From positions 228,006 through 292,005 of the forward strand of contig RDEW01000046.1 in assembly GCA_011109175.1 (NCBI GenBank): a DNA stretch of 64,000 nt. Direction: 5' to 3'. A model generated the notes under the pieces. That model had not been told where the DNA came from. It did not search any database and saw nothing but the letters and a program-made list of their open reading frames with translations. Source of the stretch: Dicyema japonicum. Taxonomy: Eukaryota; Dicyemida; Rhombozoa; Dicyemidae. Below are positions 1 through 10,462 of the stretch, one piece after another. Position numbers and translations under genes: made by a program. Positions within the stretch are counted from its first letter, which is position 1, and each line of letters opens with the position of its first letter.

Positions 1-648
1 GCACAAGAACAGTTTGTTTGCGTGCAGAAATGGCCAAGTATGGTCCCAGGCAAGTTTCTTTTTCCACGTCCGTGTCTTTCCATGAAGGTATCTCTGAGTT
101 TTTTTCAAATTTTCGCATTTAGATTGCCAGCAATGAATATAAGTGAGGACGACTCACATTCATTATATGTCTTTGATAATGTTGAGTAGAATTCATTCAG
201 TTCGGTCGGGTTTTTTGCTACTCTTCCACAGTGTGTGTATATACATTCATAATTGTTAGTGTATTTTTAAGAAAACATTGGTTGTTCAGACGTATCTGTA
301 TTACGCAGATCCTGTCGTTCACTCGCCAAATACGACTGGTGTCAGATTATAGTTTTCTGTGAATGGCGAATCCAAGACCATAGTGTTTTGAGTCACTGGG
401 TAGGAATATTAGTCGATATTTTCCATAGTTTTCATCGAGATAGTACGTAATTTTTGTCTCTTGTAAAAAGCTAATAGAAACGTTATATCTTTCTAGGTCA
501 TCACAGAGAGTATTTCTTGACTGAGGCTTCCTCTAACATTGAACGTAAGAAGCTTTAGGGAAAGCATATTCTCTTGTATCTTCTGCTTTTTAGACATTTT
601 TCTTAACCGTTGTAAAGAGCCGAAATGAGACACGTCACCGCCTCACCA
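1..648 (-). mobile_element. LINE-A, 5' part with endonuclease region (runs off the window)
   Basis: Read on the minus strand, this matches the first 600 or so bases of the LINE-A copy at 15706-18578: the same 5' leader (GTGAGG.GGTGACGTG type), then the start of the APE-like endonuclease. Its 5' end is near 648, and the rest of the element lies left of the window. Stops and frame changes make it a dead copy. Seen directly as a long inverted match to 15710-16340; the family assignment follows from that match. Confidence 0.85.
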
Positions 649-789
649 AAAAATTAAGTAAAAAAACGTGCAAGTGGTCATAAATCTCCAAACATGATAG
701 GTAACAAAATAAAACGGAAATAATTTTCTGAATTAATCATAAAAATTAATATTAATTTACAAAAATTTAAATATCTAATTAAAATAAAT

Positions 790-1448
790 ATGAGTGAGGT
801 GGTGTTGTTATAAAGTTTATAGAAAACAAATGTCGCCTTATTTAATCAAACATTGCTCAATGAAGTTGAAGAATTACAAGCTTATATTTTAAATTTAATA
901 GTTAAGACTGAAAACGAACAAACAGCATCAAATTTGTAGTTTGATTAATAAGCTTAGGCACGTTTTCAATGATAGTTTCAGCATAATTTCTAGTCAGATT
1001 TGCAAAATTCACAGAATTTTTTCTTCTCATGATTTCTTGAACCTCCACAGCGTTGCTTGTTCACCAATCCGTTACACACACGAGGCTGATCCTCGACTTA
1101 TGGAAACCACAAACAAAAGACTTGATAAATTTAACGGAGTTTCTATTCCGGATTACATGCGCACTAAATTGGAGAAAAATGCTGAAATTTCTCTGAAAAC
1201 CCTGGAAAAGGAAATTTTGTTCAAACCTGGTGAATCTGTTGAAGTTTTAATTCTTATTTCCTAAGAAACAAACTCGAGACTTATTTGATGCCTGTGAGTG
1301 TATTCATTCAGTCTTGACTGACCTGAAGATTGAAATAAATAATAATTATGATAAAAGTAATTTACTAGAAATTTGTTTAGTACTGTCTAAGAAGAATCAA
1401 ACATATGACCATTCTGACACTACAACTCTTATTAGATTTTTGTTATAA
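790..1448 (+). CDS. MED8: Mediator complex subunit 8 (MED8) homologue, four exons
   Basis: MED8 is a head-module subunit of Mediator, the nuclear bridge between transcription factors and RNA polymerase II. Three introns (799-822, 936-957, 1244-1265; 24, 22 and 22 nt) are removed to give a continuous 196-residue protein starting MSEKTNVALFNQ. The N-terminal half follows the MED8 pattern: a leading helix with LLNEVEELQ, a second helix VFNDSFSIISSQ, then the conserved stretch with SPIRYTHEADPRLMETT and IPDYMRTK. The length is somewhat below the human protein (about 268). The 3' third is weakly conserved, as in the family. The start is set by the first intron, which joins ATG-AGT-GAG to the family-like helix. 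Identification rests on pattern and order of conserved blocks, not on a search. Confidence 0.83.
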
Positions 1449-2500
1449 GTTTAATTTTATTATTAATATTCACCTAAGAAACGAGCACTGTTATGTACTG
1501 TACAAAATCATGGTGGTTAAGATAATATCGGAACTGTGACTCTAGAAGAGTTACTAATTGCAATTTCGAACACTCGATGCAGAGAGATTATGCCTGTTAG
1601 GATCCATAAGGAATGATGTCACAATTTTGTCTCTGCGCTTGCATCCTGTATTGAAAATCTAATTCTCAATGGTTCGAAGGGGGATTAGATGATGCTTTCC
1701 TTTTTTTCGGACTTACACTTGCCTGGAATCGAAGTCTACATTTCCTTTACGAAGACCGTCTTTTTCAAGTCAAATAAAAACACGTTTGACCACCTTTACG
1801 GAATCTTGGGAAAAATTAGCCGTAGAATTATTTATATCTTTGGGGACTGCACTAACCTCATTCATTGACTAGCCTTCCTCTGGGTCTGAAAGGTATTGTT
1901 CACACGTTAGAAAGAAATTGATGTGGAGATCTAACTGCATATTGTAGCAGATTACTTGTTCCGTCATCCGCTCAGAAAATTAGAGACCCAATGTTTAATG
2001 TTAGGAAGAATTTCCGTTTCAATTATTTTCAGTGTCAAAGGGGTAATCTATTGATGTAAAAATAGTTCTCATATTGAGTTCAATTTTCACCAATAAATTT
2101 TAATGGACGTCAACCGTAGAGCACAGAATCCATGCTGGAATGGAGACATTGGAATCGACTCTTGAATGCATTCAAAAACTGATCATTTGAGAACTTCTTG
2201 TGAGATACGATGTGTGGTATTTGATTAAAGAATCATGCTATACATGAATGTTGTTTTGAGGTTCTCCAGTAGAATCTCTAAGAGAGACCTAATTAAACTC
2301 TAAGCCTTATAGTGAAACGTATTTGGTGTATTTTTATATAATTTTGTCCGTCGTTTAATCATCATGTAAACCCGTGTCATCATTTGATAACAGATTCTGT
2401 TCTTTCGAAGATTTCGTTGTTAATCAATAGTTTAGTCTTTCATTAAGTATGATTAAGTATGATAGTTAAGTATCCACCAAGTTTCTATGGCTGTCACTAT
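1449..2500. other. Intergenic, no gene recognised
   Basis: No convincing coding signal, even allowing 22-25 nt introns. Around 2190-2220 a short stretch reads YDVWYL, faintly like the family-C reverse transcriptase YLDD block, so this may be a decayed retroelement. I cannot support a firm call. Confidence 0.4.
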
Positions 2501-2541
2501 GAAAATTCCGCTTAAACACAGTAAAAGTAATAATTTTGTTT
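2501..2541 (+). pseudogene. 41-bp duplicate of an eL32 exon/intron junction
   Basis: Bases 2501-2541 are identical to 3476-3516, which span the end of eL32 exon 3, the GT splice donor and the first part of intron 3. Flanking bases do not match. Because intron sequence is included, this is a DNA-level duplication rather than a processed pseudogene. Confidence 0.85.
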
Positions 2542-2809
2542 CATTTCCACGGAGTATCCAAGAAACCTCGGTGTGCGTAACCACCCGGAGTTCAGACTCT
2601 TGTAACAGCAACATATCAATACGATTGTTTTAACAAAGCTTTTAAGTTAAAGTTATTCACTTTGTTTATATTCATTTGGATGATATTTATAGGAGAGTTT
2701 GTTTTAGACATCATTACATTGGCATAGGGCAGTCTTTATTTATCAACCTCATTATGAGAATAAAGAAAAGGTAACTTTTTTCAAACGCAACCCTCACCAG
2801 ACATTTTTT

Positions 2810-3045
2810 TATTATTATTATTATTTAAGCCAAAGAAACACCGTCTTAACCAATAACTAATATTAAGGTGATCCCGGCATCTCTCAGTAATCGGGCCATT
2901 TTTTCTCGATGCTCCGACCGTGATCCCACGCATTTTCTATACGGACGGGGGTCTTTTTCCTTTCCTCTTCTGAAATTGCCTCCAGTTGCCTCTATGATAG
3001 ACTCGAGTGCTCTGGTGGCAATTTCTTTATCTGTATATTTTTCTA
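2810..3045 (-). mobile_element. Short LINE-B-derived retroposon (3' end only) with target duplication
   Basis: About 236 bp flanked by AGACATTTTTT on both sides (2799-2809 and 3046-3056), a target-site duplication of about 11 bp. On the minus strand it encodes the LINE-B C-terminus, ending SEHREKMARLLRDAGIT-stop, then the usual GGGATCACC 3' UTR and an (AAT)n tail. A near-identical copy with the same 5' boundary lies at 38225-38465. Confidence 0.82.
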
Positions 3046-3197
3046 GACATTTTTTGATGTAATAATATAAAATTTTAAAATTAAAATTACTTGAACGGTT
3101 ATAGTTTTCATTTCCAAATAAATTATATATTAATAAAATATTTGTTTAATTATTACTTTTTTTTAAATTAAAAAGCACGTTAGTTCATTCGATCGTC

Positions 3198-3684
3198 ATG
3201 GTCTTTTTTAATAATCATTATTAGGCAAAGGCCGTAGTAAACTCTGTAAACAACTTGAAGATCATAAAAAAGAGGACAAAGAAATTCGTTCGTCACCAGT
3301 CCGATAGATTTTCACGTGTCAAGGTAAAATTAAATTCTCATGTTTTAGAAAAATTGGAGAAAACCCAAAGGAATTGATAATGTGGTGCGTCAGCGATGCA
3401 AAGGAGCTAGACGAATGCCTAAAATTGGTTATGGATCCAACAAAAAGACCAAGAACATGCTCCCAAACGGACTAAGAAAATTCCGCTTAAACACAGTAAA
3501 AGTAATAATTTTGTTTAATTTTCAGGATGTAGACATCTTATTGATGAATAGTGGAAGGTTTTGTGGTGAGATCTCAGGGACCGTATCAAGTCGTAAACGA
3601 AAGGTAATAGTTGAAAGGGCGGATCAGTTGGGTGTTCTTATCACAAACAGGAATGCCAGACTTCGAACGGATCATAATGATTAA
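3198..3684 (+). CDS. RPL32: Large-subunit ribosomal protein eL32 (RPL32), four exons
   Basis: Cytoplasmic 60S ribosomal protein. Introns at 3201-3224, 3324-3348 and 3502-3525 (24, 25, 24 nt) are removed to give 137 residues, against 135 in human. The family signatures are plain: [15 protein letters not shown] in exon 2, then [26 protein letters not shown], and the C-terminal [12 protein letters not shown] and TNRNARLR. Intron 1 falls directly after the ATG, so the first coding exon here holds only the start codon; the rest of exon 1 is 5' UTR. This is one of the most secure calls in the window and a good calibrator for intron size. A 41-bp duplicate of its intron-3 donor region lies upstream at 2501-2541. 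Confidence 0.97.
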
Positions 3685-3839
3685 TCGATGATTTTTAATC
3701 TCTAAGTTTTCTTGTCATATTTTTGTTATATTAAAATTATTATTAGTCACACTATTTAAGAAGTTAGAACAGTCATTCTAATAAATCCAATACATTTAAA
3801 ATGTTCTTGACTATCGTCTTTCCTTTTTTGATTACGTGT

Positions 3840-4015
3840 TGTGAGTACCAATAGACAATCCAGTTCTATGAATTCTAATGACGGAATGACTTGTCAACTC
3901 AGAATCATCGTAGATGCGTGGATCCCTCAACCGAATTGACAGCAGCGAGATTAGAACCCAGGACCACCTGATTTTGGTCCGGAACATTTTAAACTGAGCC
4001 ATCCGATATGAAATA
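3840..4015 (-). mobile_element. SINE1, old partial copy
   Basis: Minus strand. It keeps the diverged tRNA-like head (CTGCTGTC after a B-box-like TTCTAATCTCG), the CATCTACGATG block and the GGATTGTC block of SINE1, but has lost the 3' end. Compare 15331-15660. Confidence 0.6.
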
Positions 4016-4531
4016 AAAGATTACACAGATCATGGTAACACCAAACTAACTACTCACGTGATCTTAGTATGTTCTAACAAAGACCTCAACTTAGACCAAT
4101 TTATAACTGGATGGTCATATTTCACGGAAACGCTCCTTGGTCATATGGATTAAGAATGCCTGAGGCATTGGAGAGGGGAACTTTCCAAAAGTCCAGTGCT
4201 CCGTAATTTTAAAAACCCCGTAATTTTAAAAGCTATCTTCAAAGGATTTGTCCAGGAAAAGAATGGAATACATGGCATAAGAAATCCATGGTTCAATGTA
4301 TTGCTTGTAGTTTCCAAACTATACAGTCGGACCTCGATTTGGAACACAAAGTGTTCTATTTCCATATCCATAGTTTTTCTTCAAACTACTGAATAAATTT
4401 TGTCTGAAGCAGTAAAAATCCTTTAACAAACTTGGAGCAATAACTAGAACTGATTCTTCCAATTCATTAATTTTTTTACTACTTCTTTGATCGTCGTCTT
4501 TTTATTTTACATACTATCCATTCGATGCCTT

Positions 4532-4805
4532 AATAATAATAATAAAGCCTTTTCAAGAGAGCCATAGTATTATAGCTCCGCATAGGCAGGACACACACTT
4601 TATTTAAGTAAAAAACAGTTAATTTTAACTAATCGTAGAACCAAGGTGTGATCTTCACTTATTTTTTTCTTTTTCTTGTGTGTGGGTCCTTTTTAGACAA
4701 TCCAGTTCCGCAGTGAATTTCCACTGATGACGGCGTCACTAGTCAAGCCCTTTTTTGCATCGTAGATGCATGGTGAACAGCAGCGAGAATCGAACCAATT
4801 TTTAC
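4532..4805 (-). mobile_element. SINE1, nearly complete, head truncated
   Basis: Minus-strand copy with the SINE1 body (GCATCTACGATGC, CACTGCGGAACTGG, CACACACAAG, GTGTGTGTCCTGCCTATGCG) and the 3' end GCTATAATACTATGGCTCTC followed by (TTA)n. The 5' tRNA-like head stops inside the B box (GGTTCGATTCTCGCTG). Its 3' end is the copy most similar to the LINE-A tail at 18541-18578. Confidence 0.87.
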
Positions 4806-5037
4806 TGCAATTTTCATACCTTAAGATTTAAGAAAGAGCTAAATTACCAATTTTTTGGTGTCCAGACATTTGGCCTACAGGAAATTTAGCACAAATAACT
4901 AAGAAATATTCCATATTTTTTATTAGCACATTGTTTTAAAATTAAGAGATAAAATTCAAGATAAAAACATCAAATAAAATGAGTTAAAAAGTTACATCAA
5001 TAATACTCATTGTTCTGTAGGTAAAACAAAGATTTAC

Positions 5038-5885
5038 TTAAAGGTGAGAGAGCGCACTCAAAAATTCTACTGGAGTGTATTCATCATATTTTTCTATAAT
5101 ACTGTTTATCCTTTTGTTCACATCCTGGTACTTCTTTACTTGTCTTATTGTTATTCCGGCCATCACTTGTTCTACTGAGAGCTCCCACTCTGAGTGTTCT
5201 TTTCGTATTTTTGCAACAAGCCGACAAACGGTTGGATGTTTTATAGACACTTTTTGTGAAAAAGATGTGGCCATCCTTCAAGTGAATTCGTAGTTTTTGG
5301 GAGGCCTTCTGCCTGTCTGTCGTGTACATTCCACATTTCCATACTAAACAATGGTCTTCCTCTCCTTCCATGTTGCAAGGCTCCGATCCATGTTATCTCA
5401 AAATAGGTCAGAAAATTTCCCAACACGTCATCAGTCTCAAGGAGCGCTCGGAAACTCTCAATGACTTGAGGTACAGGAACAAATGCCAGTGCTTGAATAT
5501 TTTTAATTAAGTTTGCATTCGCTGAATCATTCATGCCTGCAGTCCTAGATTTTGTATTTTTCGCCATAAACACTGCCCAAAGTAAAAGTAGCAGCCATAC
5601 ACATTTGGAAAAATTCTGTTGATAGAATTGATCGCTGCTTGCTCATAATCTATGGTAAATGATAGTGGATTCAATTGTGGGTTTTTCTCTTTCAGTGTTG
5701 AAAATATTTGTTCATATATTTGTAGAGATTTTTCTCGAGCAATAGCGTACACTAATGGAACCGTACATGTTTTACATAATGTAACATGTGTATAACTGAA
5801 AACCTAATGGAGCTAGATCAAAAGTACCATCACATAACCAATATTCTTTCATAGACATAAGATCAAGGTTTCTTGCTGTTGTTAT
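5038..5885 (-). pseudogene. MULE-type transposase, catalytic half (split gene, downstream part)
   Basis: Minus strand. The order of motifs is that of MULE (Mutator-like) transposases fused to FLYWCH domains: KEYWLCDGTFDLAPLGFQLY, VPLVYAIAREKS, TIDYEQAAINSI, GCYFYFGQCLWRKIQ, then FEITWIG, RGRPLFSMEMWNVHDR, LPKTTNSLEGW and HPTVCRLVAKIRKE. Acidic residues in CDGTF and DYEQA fit the DDE catalytic triad. The frame breaks near 5760, 5550 and 5260, so it is not translatable as it stands. The upstream half lies at 8445-8917; a LINE-B copy (5886-8444) separates them. Whether this was an active transposon or a domesticated gene before disruption cannot be told. Confidence 0.82.
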
Positions 5886-8444
5886 TATTATTATTATTAT
5901 TACCCCCAGGATCACTGGGTCAAAGAGAAAGAAATAAAAGTTCTCATCTAACTAAGTGATCCCAGACCGACAAAGGTGAGGACGAGTCCGGCGGGGTCGA
6001 GAATCCTGAACAGCTCTTCTCATTGGACATGGCATCGGCTCAAATTTCTGTATGATTGTAGATAATTCGATAGTATTTGGAATAGAGGGCAGCTCGGTAG
6101 AACAGCCTCCTTTAATATTTCCGTTGTATTTCAATTAAAAAATTTTCAATAGGTTGGATATTGTGATCTGGTCCAATTAACTTTATTGCAGTCTCCTCGA
6201 TTGCAGATAATTTCAATGTGGAAGATCGTGACATTTGCATTGCCCATGAAGGACTTGCATACGTCATCGTTGGTCTGATAAATTGTTTGTAAATCGTGGC
6301 AAGGATCCCAGTTTGATCTCTAAGTGTTTTTGAGAGCACTTTTAAAATTCTCATTTTTTCAGAGCAGAAGTTACTTTGTTTTCAACATGCCGGATAAAGG
6401 TGAGTCCCTGATCAAAGGTTACTCCCAGAATCTTCGGTGTTTTGTTAATAGAGATAGCTTCGTTCTTCATAAAGACTTTTGGTTCGATACAGAGCTGTCT
6501 CTTGTAGGTGGTAAACAGTGTGACAAAGGACTTTGCTGCTGATGTGTCAAGTCTCCGCTTCGAGAGCCATAGTTCCAAGTTGTCGAGCATTTGTTGAGCC
6601 AACTGAGTCGCTGATTGAATGCTTCTGTTCTTGGAAGCAAGAATGATATCGTCGGCATAGGAGAGGATTAGACAGTTTTCATTACAGGTTTGTGGCATGT
6701 CGTTTATGTAGAGATTGAAGAGTTGGGGTGATAGTGGGGAGCCTTGAGGGACTCCATTTGGGAAATAGCGAGATCTTGATTTGATGTTGTTGCAGAGTAC
6801 TTGTGCTCGTCTTCCATTTAGGAAGTTTCCAAGCCAAAGTTTCAGGTTCGGATGGATGTTGGTTTCGTATATTTTCTTTGTTAGGAGTTTCCTGGGGACT
6901 GAGTCGAACGCTTTTGTGATGTCCACGGATATAAGTACTGTCCTCTGATGTGGTTTGGGGGAGTTAAATCCTTCCGCAATGAATTGTGTGAGGGTTGTAA
7001 GGTGTGTTGTCGTCGAATGGTTGTCCCGGAATCCGTGCTGGGTCGGAGGTATTGAGATTGAGTCTTGTATTTTTTCCAAAACAAGCCTTTCAAGGATCCT
7101 TGAGACCGGACTTAGAATAGATATTGGGCGATAGGAAGATGGTTCATCTATTGGTTTGTTGGGTTTTCGGATAGGTCTGATTAGAGACTTCTTCCATATT
7201 TCAGGGATTGTATTTGTGTTAATGGATAGGTTGAATATATAGGCTAATAGTTCCAGGGCTCGATGGCCTAGGTGCTTCAGTTCACATGTGGTTATGTTGT
7301 CTGGTCCTTTGGCCTCTGAGTTGTTGGCCTTAGATATGGCTCTGCGAACATCCTGACTAGTAAATAGGATCCAGTCATCGGAGCGTTTCGGTTCAATCTT
7401 TTTCAGGAATACTTGGTGTTCTTTTGAAAACTTCCTGTAGGATATAGATGTGTAATATTTTATCAGAGTGTCTGGTTTTATGTAGACTTCGACTTTTCTC
7501 TCTGGGGAGGTCTTTTGATGTTTTTGATCCACTTCCACACTCTTTGCATTGGGGGGTTTTTGTAGAGAGCTTTCGATAGTCTCGTCCATCTATTTGCATT
7601 TTCTGTCTTTATGTTGTTGTCGATCTCTCTGTTCAATTCTCGTATTTTCCTGATGTTCTCTTCTGTTGGCGATTTTACCATCTTTAGATTATTTCGTTCT
7701 CTGATCAGATGTTTCGTCGTTGTGTTAAAACGTTTTGATGACGTTGGTTGTCTCCCCATAGGAATGTACTTCTTTTTCGCATCGTTTATAATGGAGTTGA
7801 ACCATTTCACTAATTGTTCGACGGAGGGAAAAGTGGGGAAATTTAATAGTCCAATACAATTATCGACGTATTCCTTGAATCCTTTCCAATTCGCAAGGCT
7901 GTAGTTAGTTATTGTTGGGCATTGTCCTTTTATCCGTGACCTTGTTTTGACCTCCAAAAATATTGGGTTGTGGTCACCTGGTGTCATACTTCACTGACCA
8001 GTCAATAAGTGGGGCCAAGGACGGTGATGACAATGAGATGTCGATAGAAGAAGGTTTATCATTACGTCGAGTAGGTGTTCTTGTATGAGATGCAGGATCG
8101 TTGAGTATACATAGGCTGTGGAGGTCCTCAATTATCATCTTCCCTCTTTTGTCGTAGGTTTGTCCTGTCACCACAGTGGGTGCTTCGCATTGAAGTCACC
8201 ACAGATAATCACATCCTTTAGTGACGCGAGAGGAGTGAGTCTGGGGGCACTGGACGAGCAGGAACTCAGTGGTGGGAGATATGCGTTGACAATTGTTATT
8301 GATAGTCTTGGGAATCGTATTTTGGTAACCAAAAGTTCGAGATTTCCATATCTTTAAGCATAGTGTAAGCACTGTTGGTTATGTCCTCAAACGGAATGCC
8401 GTTGCGGATAACTGTGAGAAGACCCCCACCAAGTTTGCCAATTC
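5886..8444 (-). mobile_element. LINE-B (Jockey-like), 5'-truncated, inserted in the MULE gene
   Basis: Minus strand. The EN region starts inside the endonuclease (GGLLTVIRNGIPFED near 8430); catalytic GD near 8200 and PGDHNP near 7980 follow. The RT domain is open over 6351-7589 (412 codons), with STTTHLTTLTQFI, VDITKAFDSVPR, NGVPQGSPLSPQLFNLYIND and the catalytic YADD. The 3' end is GGGATCACTTAGTTAG, then a matching AGTGATCC and (TAA)n at 5881-5895. The flanks at both ends read as the same MULE codons (ACAACAG...CTTG), suggesting a diverged target duplication. A few frame breaks in EN make it inactive. Confidence 0.88.
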
Positions 8445-8917
8445 TGTCACTGTTGTTAATATATGCAATCCATCACTATCATGTGGCACAAAATCATCTC
8501 CTCTGAGAGTACTTTTAAGTTCATCAGTTAGAATATTACCGTCTTGTATTTGATCTGTACGCTATCTTGGAACAGTACGTGCAAGGGTTTCTTTTTTGGG
8601 TTGCGCACAAGCAGCATCAATGGAGTATGTGCTTAAACAATTATGGATAACAGTCGATGTAGTTTCTTCAGAATCTCTCGCTCTCTTTTTTATCGTATTG
8701 ACAGTTTTCAGCGCAAGTAAACGTCCTGCATTTGGTGGATGTTCGTGTGGTGTCATAGTGCCATAAAGTTCTTCGTTTACAGTTCTTACTCTGCCTTGCA
8801 TTTTCCTTTCAGCTCACATCTCCAATATATGACATTGTCTCTCTGTCTATCCATAATGTACGCATAGCTATCATGCAGAAGTTTTCTCTTTCCACGAGTG
8901 GTTTGTGAAAATTCCAT
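8445..8917 (-). pseudogene. FLYWCH zinc finger plus linker of the MULE transposase (split gene, upstream part)
   Basis: Minus strand, start ATG at 8917. KRKLLHDSYAYIMDRQRDN then YWRC, a C-rich turn and the HEHPP motif make a FLYWCH-type C2H2 finger. The following helix-rich linker (LLALKTVNTIKKRARDSEE) is the one usually found between FLYWCH and MULE domains. One frame change is needed at about 8802 within GKMQGRV. It is followed by the LINE-B insertion and resumes at 5885. Confidence 0.75.
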
Positions 8918-8953
8918 TTTTACCGATATTAAAATACATAATGTATTTATTGA

Positions 8954-9292
8954 TCACTTATACTTAATTGAATTGTCGGCTAAACGTCTATCGGGCAAAT
9001 GTCCTAGTACCAATTTTTTAATAAGAGGACCAGAAACTAAAATATTTTGGACTCGTAATTGTTGAAAAGTGTCAAGAACTTTACTATCCAAAGTTTTAAA
9101 AATATCGTCAGTTTTTATTTGAGTTGGAAAATTTGAAATAATGTTCCCACGGGTTATGTACGAAATAATCGTTTTTTTTATTCGAGCTATTGTGCCAATG
9201 CTCGTTTCATATTTCCGAGCAAGTAATCTGTGTGAATGATATTTCAGGAGTAGACGAGCAATTTCAACTTTTTTCTCGTAACTAAGGCTCAT
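8954..9292 (-). pseudogene. CENP-B/Tigger-like DNA-binding domain fragment
   Basis: 112 codons starting MSLSYEKKVEIARLLLKYHS. It has a first helix-turn-helix (RLLARKYETSIGTIARIKK) and the start of the second CENP-B-type helix-turn-helix (LDTFQQLRVQNILVSGPLI). In pogo/Tigger transposases and jerky/CENP-B proteins this pair precedes a DDE domain; here the frame ends and no DDE domain follows. Probably the 5' remnant of a DNA transposon. It sits 37 bp upstream of the FLYWCH start on the same strand, but the two domain types are not normally joined. Confidence 0.65.
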
Positions 9293-9599
9293 AATGATTT
9301 AGTGTAGAGTTTTTTTATTTAAAAATAATTAATTTTTTTTAATGACTAGAAATAAAAAATAGTAATAAATTCAGTTCCAAGCCGAGGTTTTCATTCAAAA
9401 GGAATAAAAGAAATAGTAATAAATTGAAGTTTTAAATATTTTTGGCAGAGATCCTACAAAGTGTTCCTAAAACTGGTGTTCCAGCCCTGAAGTCGGACTG
9501 TAGTAATTTCCGATATTCCATTTCGGCGTGTTTTTTTCTTCACCTATTGTTATTACAGTTTCAGCAAATAATATTTTAGAATAACGCAATGGTTATTCT

Positions 9600-10040
9600 A
9601 ACCTGCACGAATTATTTCTAATATTCTGTCATTCATAGAGCCAAGAAGATTACACAATTCCAGAGATTTCTTGGAAGCATGTTCCATTTTTCGCATATAG
9701 ATAACCTTTTTGCTTTGTTATGCTTGGAAAGAGATGGCTTTTTCGTTGGCGTAAATGTAAAAAAATATCATTTTTTCATAACATTACGAACTGTTTGAGG
9801 ACTAACATGAGTTCCATCAAAAATTAGGATCATTAGACCTTTCAATTTCAATAATGGCCAGATCACTTTCATTCAAAACACCCGGACGCCCAGATCCTGC
9901 GTTTCTAGTAACAGTACCATGCAAACAATAATTTTTGATCACTCTGGAAGTAGAATCCTAGGATCTTCCCGTAGTACTACAAATGTCACGTAAGTTTTTC
10001 CAAGACGATAAAGTCTAAAATTTTCATTTTTCTCAAATAA
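9600..10040 (-). pseudogene. Tc1/mariner-like transposase fragment
   Basis: Minus strand, broken by stops. It reads DSTSRVIKNYCLHGTVTR, GSGRPGVLNESDLAIIEIER, then HVSPQTVRNVMKK and PTKKPSLSKHNKAKRLS. This is the order seen in Tc1-like transposases: second helix-turn-helix, the GRP hook, a third helix, then the K-rich stretch before the catalytic domain. No DDE motif survives. Confidence 0.65.
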
Positions 10041-10380
10041 CGGGTCTCCTGTCGTTAGAACTGCCGATTCCATAAACGACTCAAGAATTCCAGCGTCGCA
10101 GGCGCCAAAACAGGCTCCAGAGGCAAAACAAAATTGTGTTCACTCGTTTCATATTAATGTGCAAAGTGGTGCTACGTGGATAGTTTGTCAAAATTATTTT
10201 CCTTCTTCCGATGGCGTCTACTGGCGCCCAATGCCTGGCCGGCATCAAGAGGATCCAACAATTCTTCCCGGGGACAACGTGTTACCTGTGACAAGTTCTG
10301 GAATGCTGGAACAAGTCAGATTAGTTTGTTTACCCTTGGTCTTTGGAATAATTTTTAATTAATACAAGATATTACTATCT
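10025..10380 (+). repeat. Mixed repeat debris (shared with 53830-54010; SINE2-like middle)
   Basis: 10025-10140 shares GGGTCTCCTG, GACTCAAGAATTCCAGCGT and an AACAGGCTC.AGAGGCAAA block with 53830-54010, which belongs to a family-C copy. 10215-10265 resembles the GGCGCC...GCCNGGC block of SINE2. I see no gene here. Confidence 0.4.
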
Positions 10381-10462
10381 AGCATATATACTCAAATTTA
10401 AATGAAGTTTATAACTATAATTGAATTCTTGAGTCAAAAAACATATAATATATAAATTACCA

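Noticed and set aside
790-822. GAGTGAGGTGGTG looked like another LINE-A leader
   Set aside because: It is explained by the MED8 start codons followed by a 24-nt intron; the downstream bases do not continue as LINE-A.
2150-2260. Family-C YLDD-like reading YDVWYL
   Set aside because: A single weak motif without the QQGDPLG block or other family-C segments.
4285-4335. LINE-B fragment (CCATGGTTCAATGTATTGCT, minus strand)
   Set aside because: Only about 25 bases match the LINE-B YIEPC region; too short to annotate. The same applies to 60120-60160.
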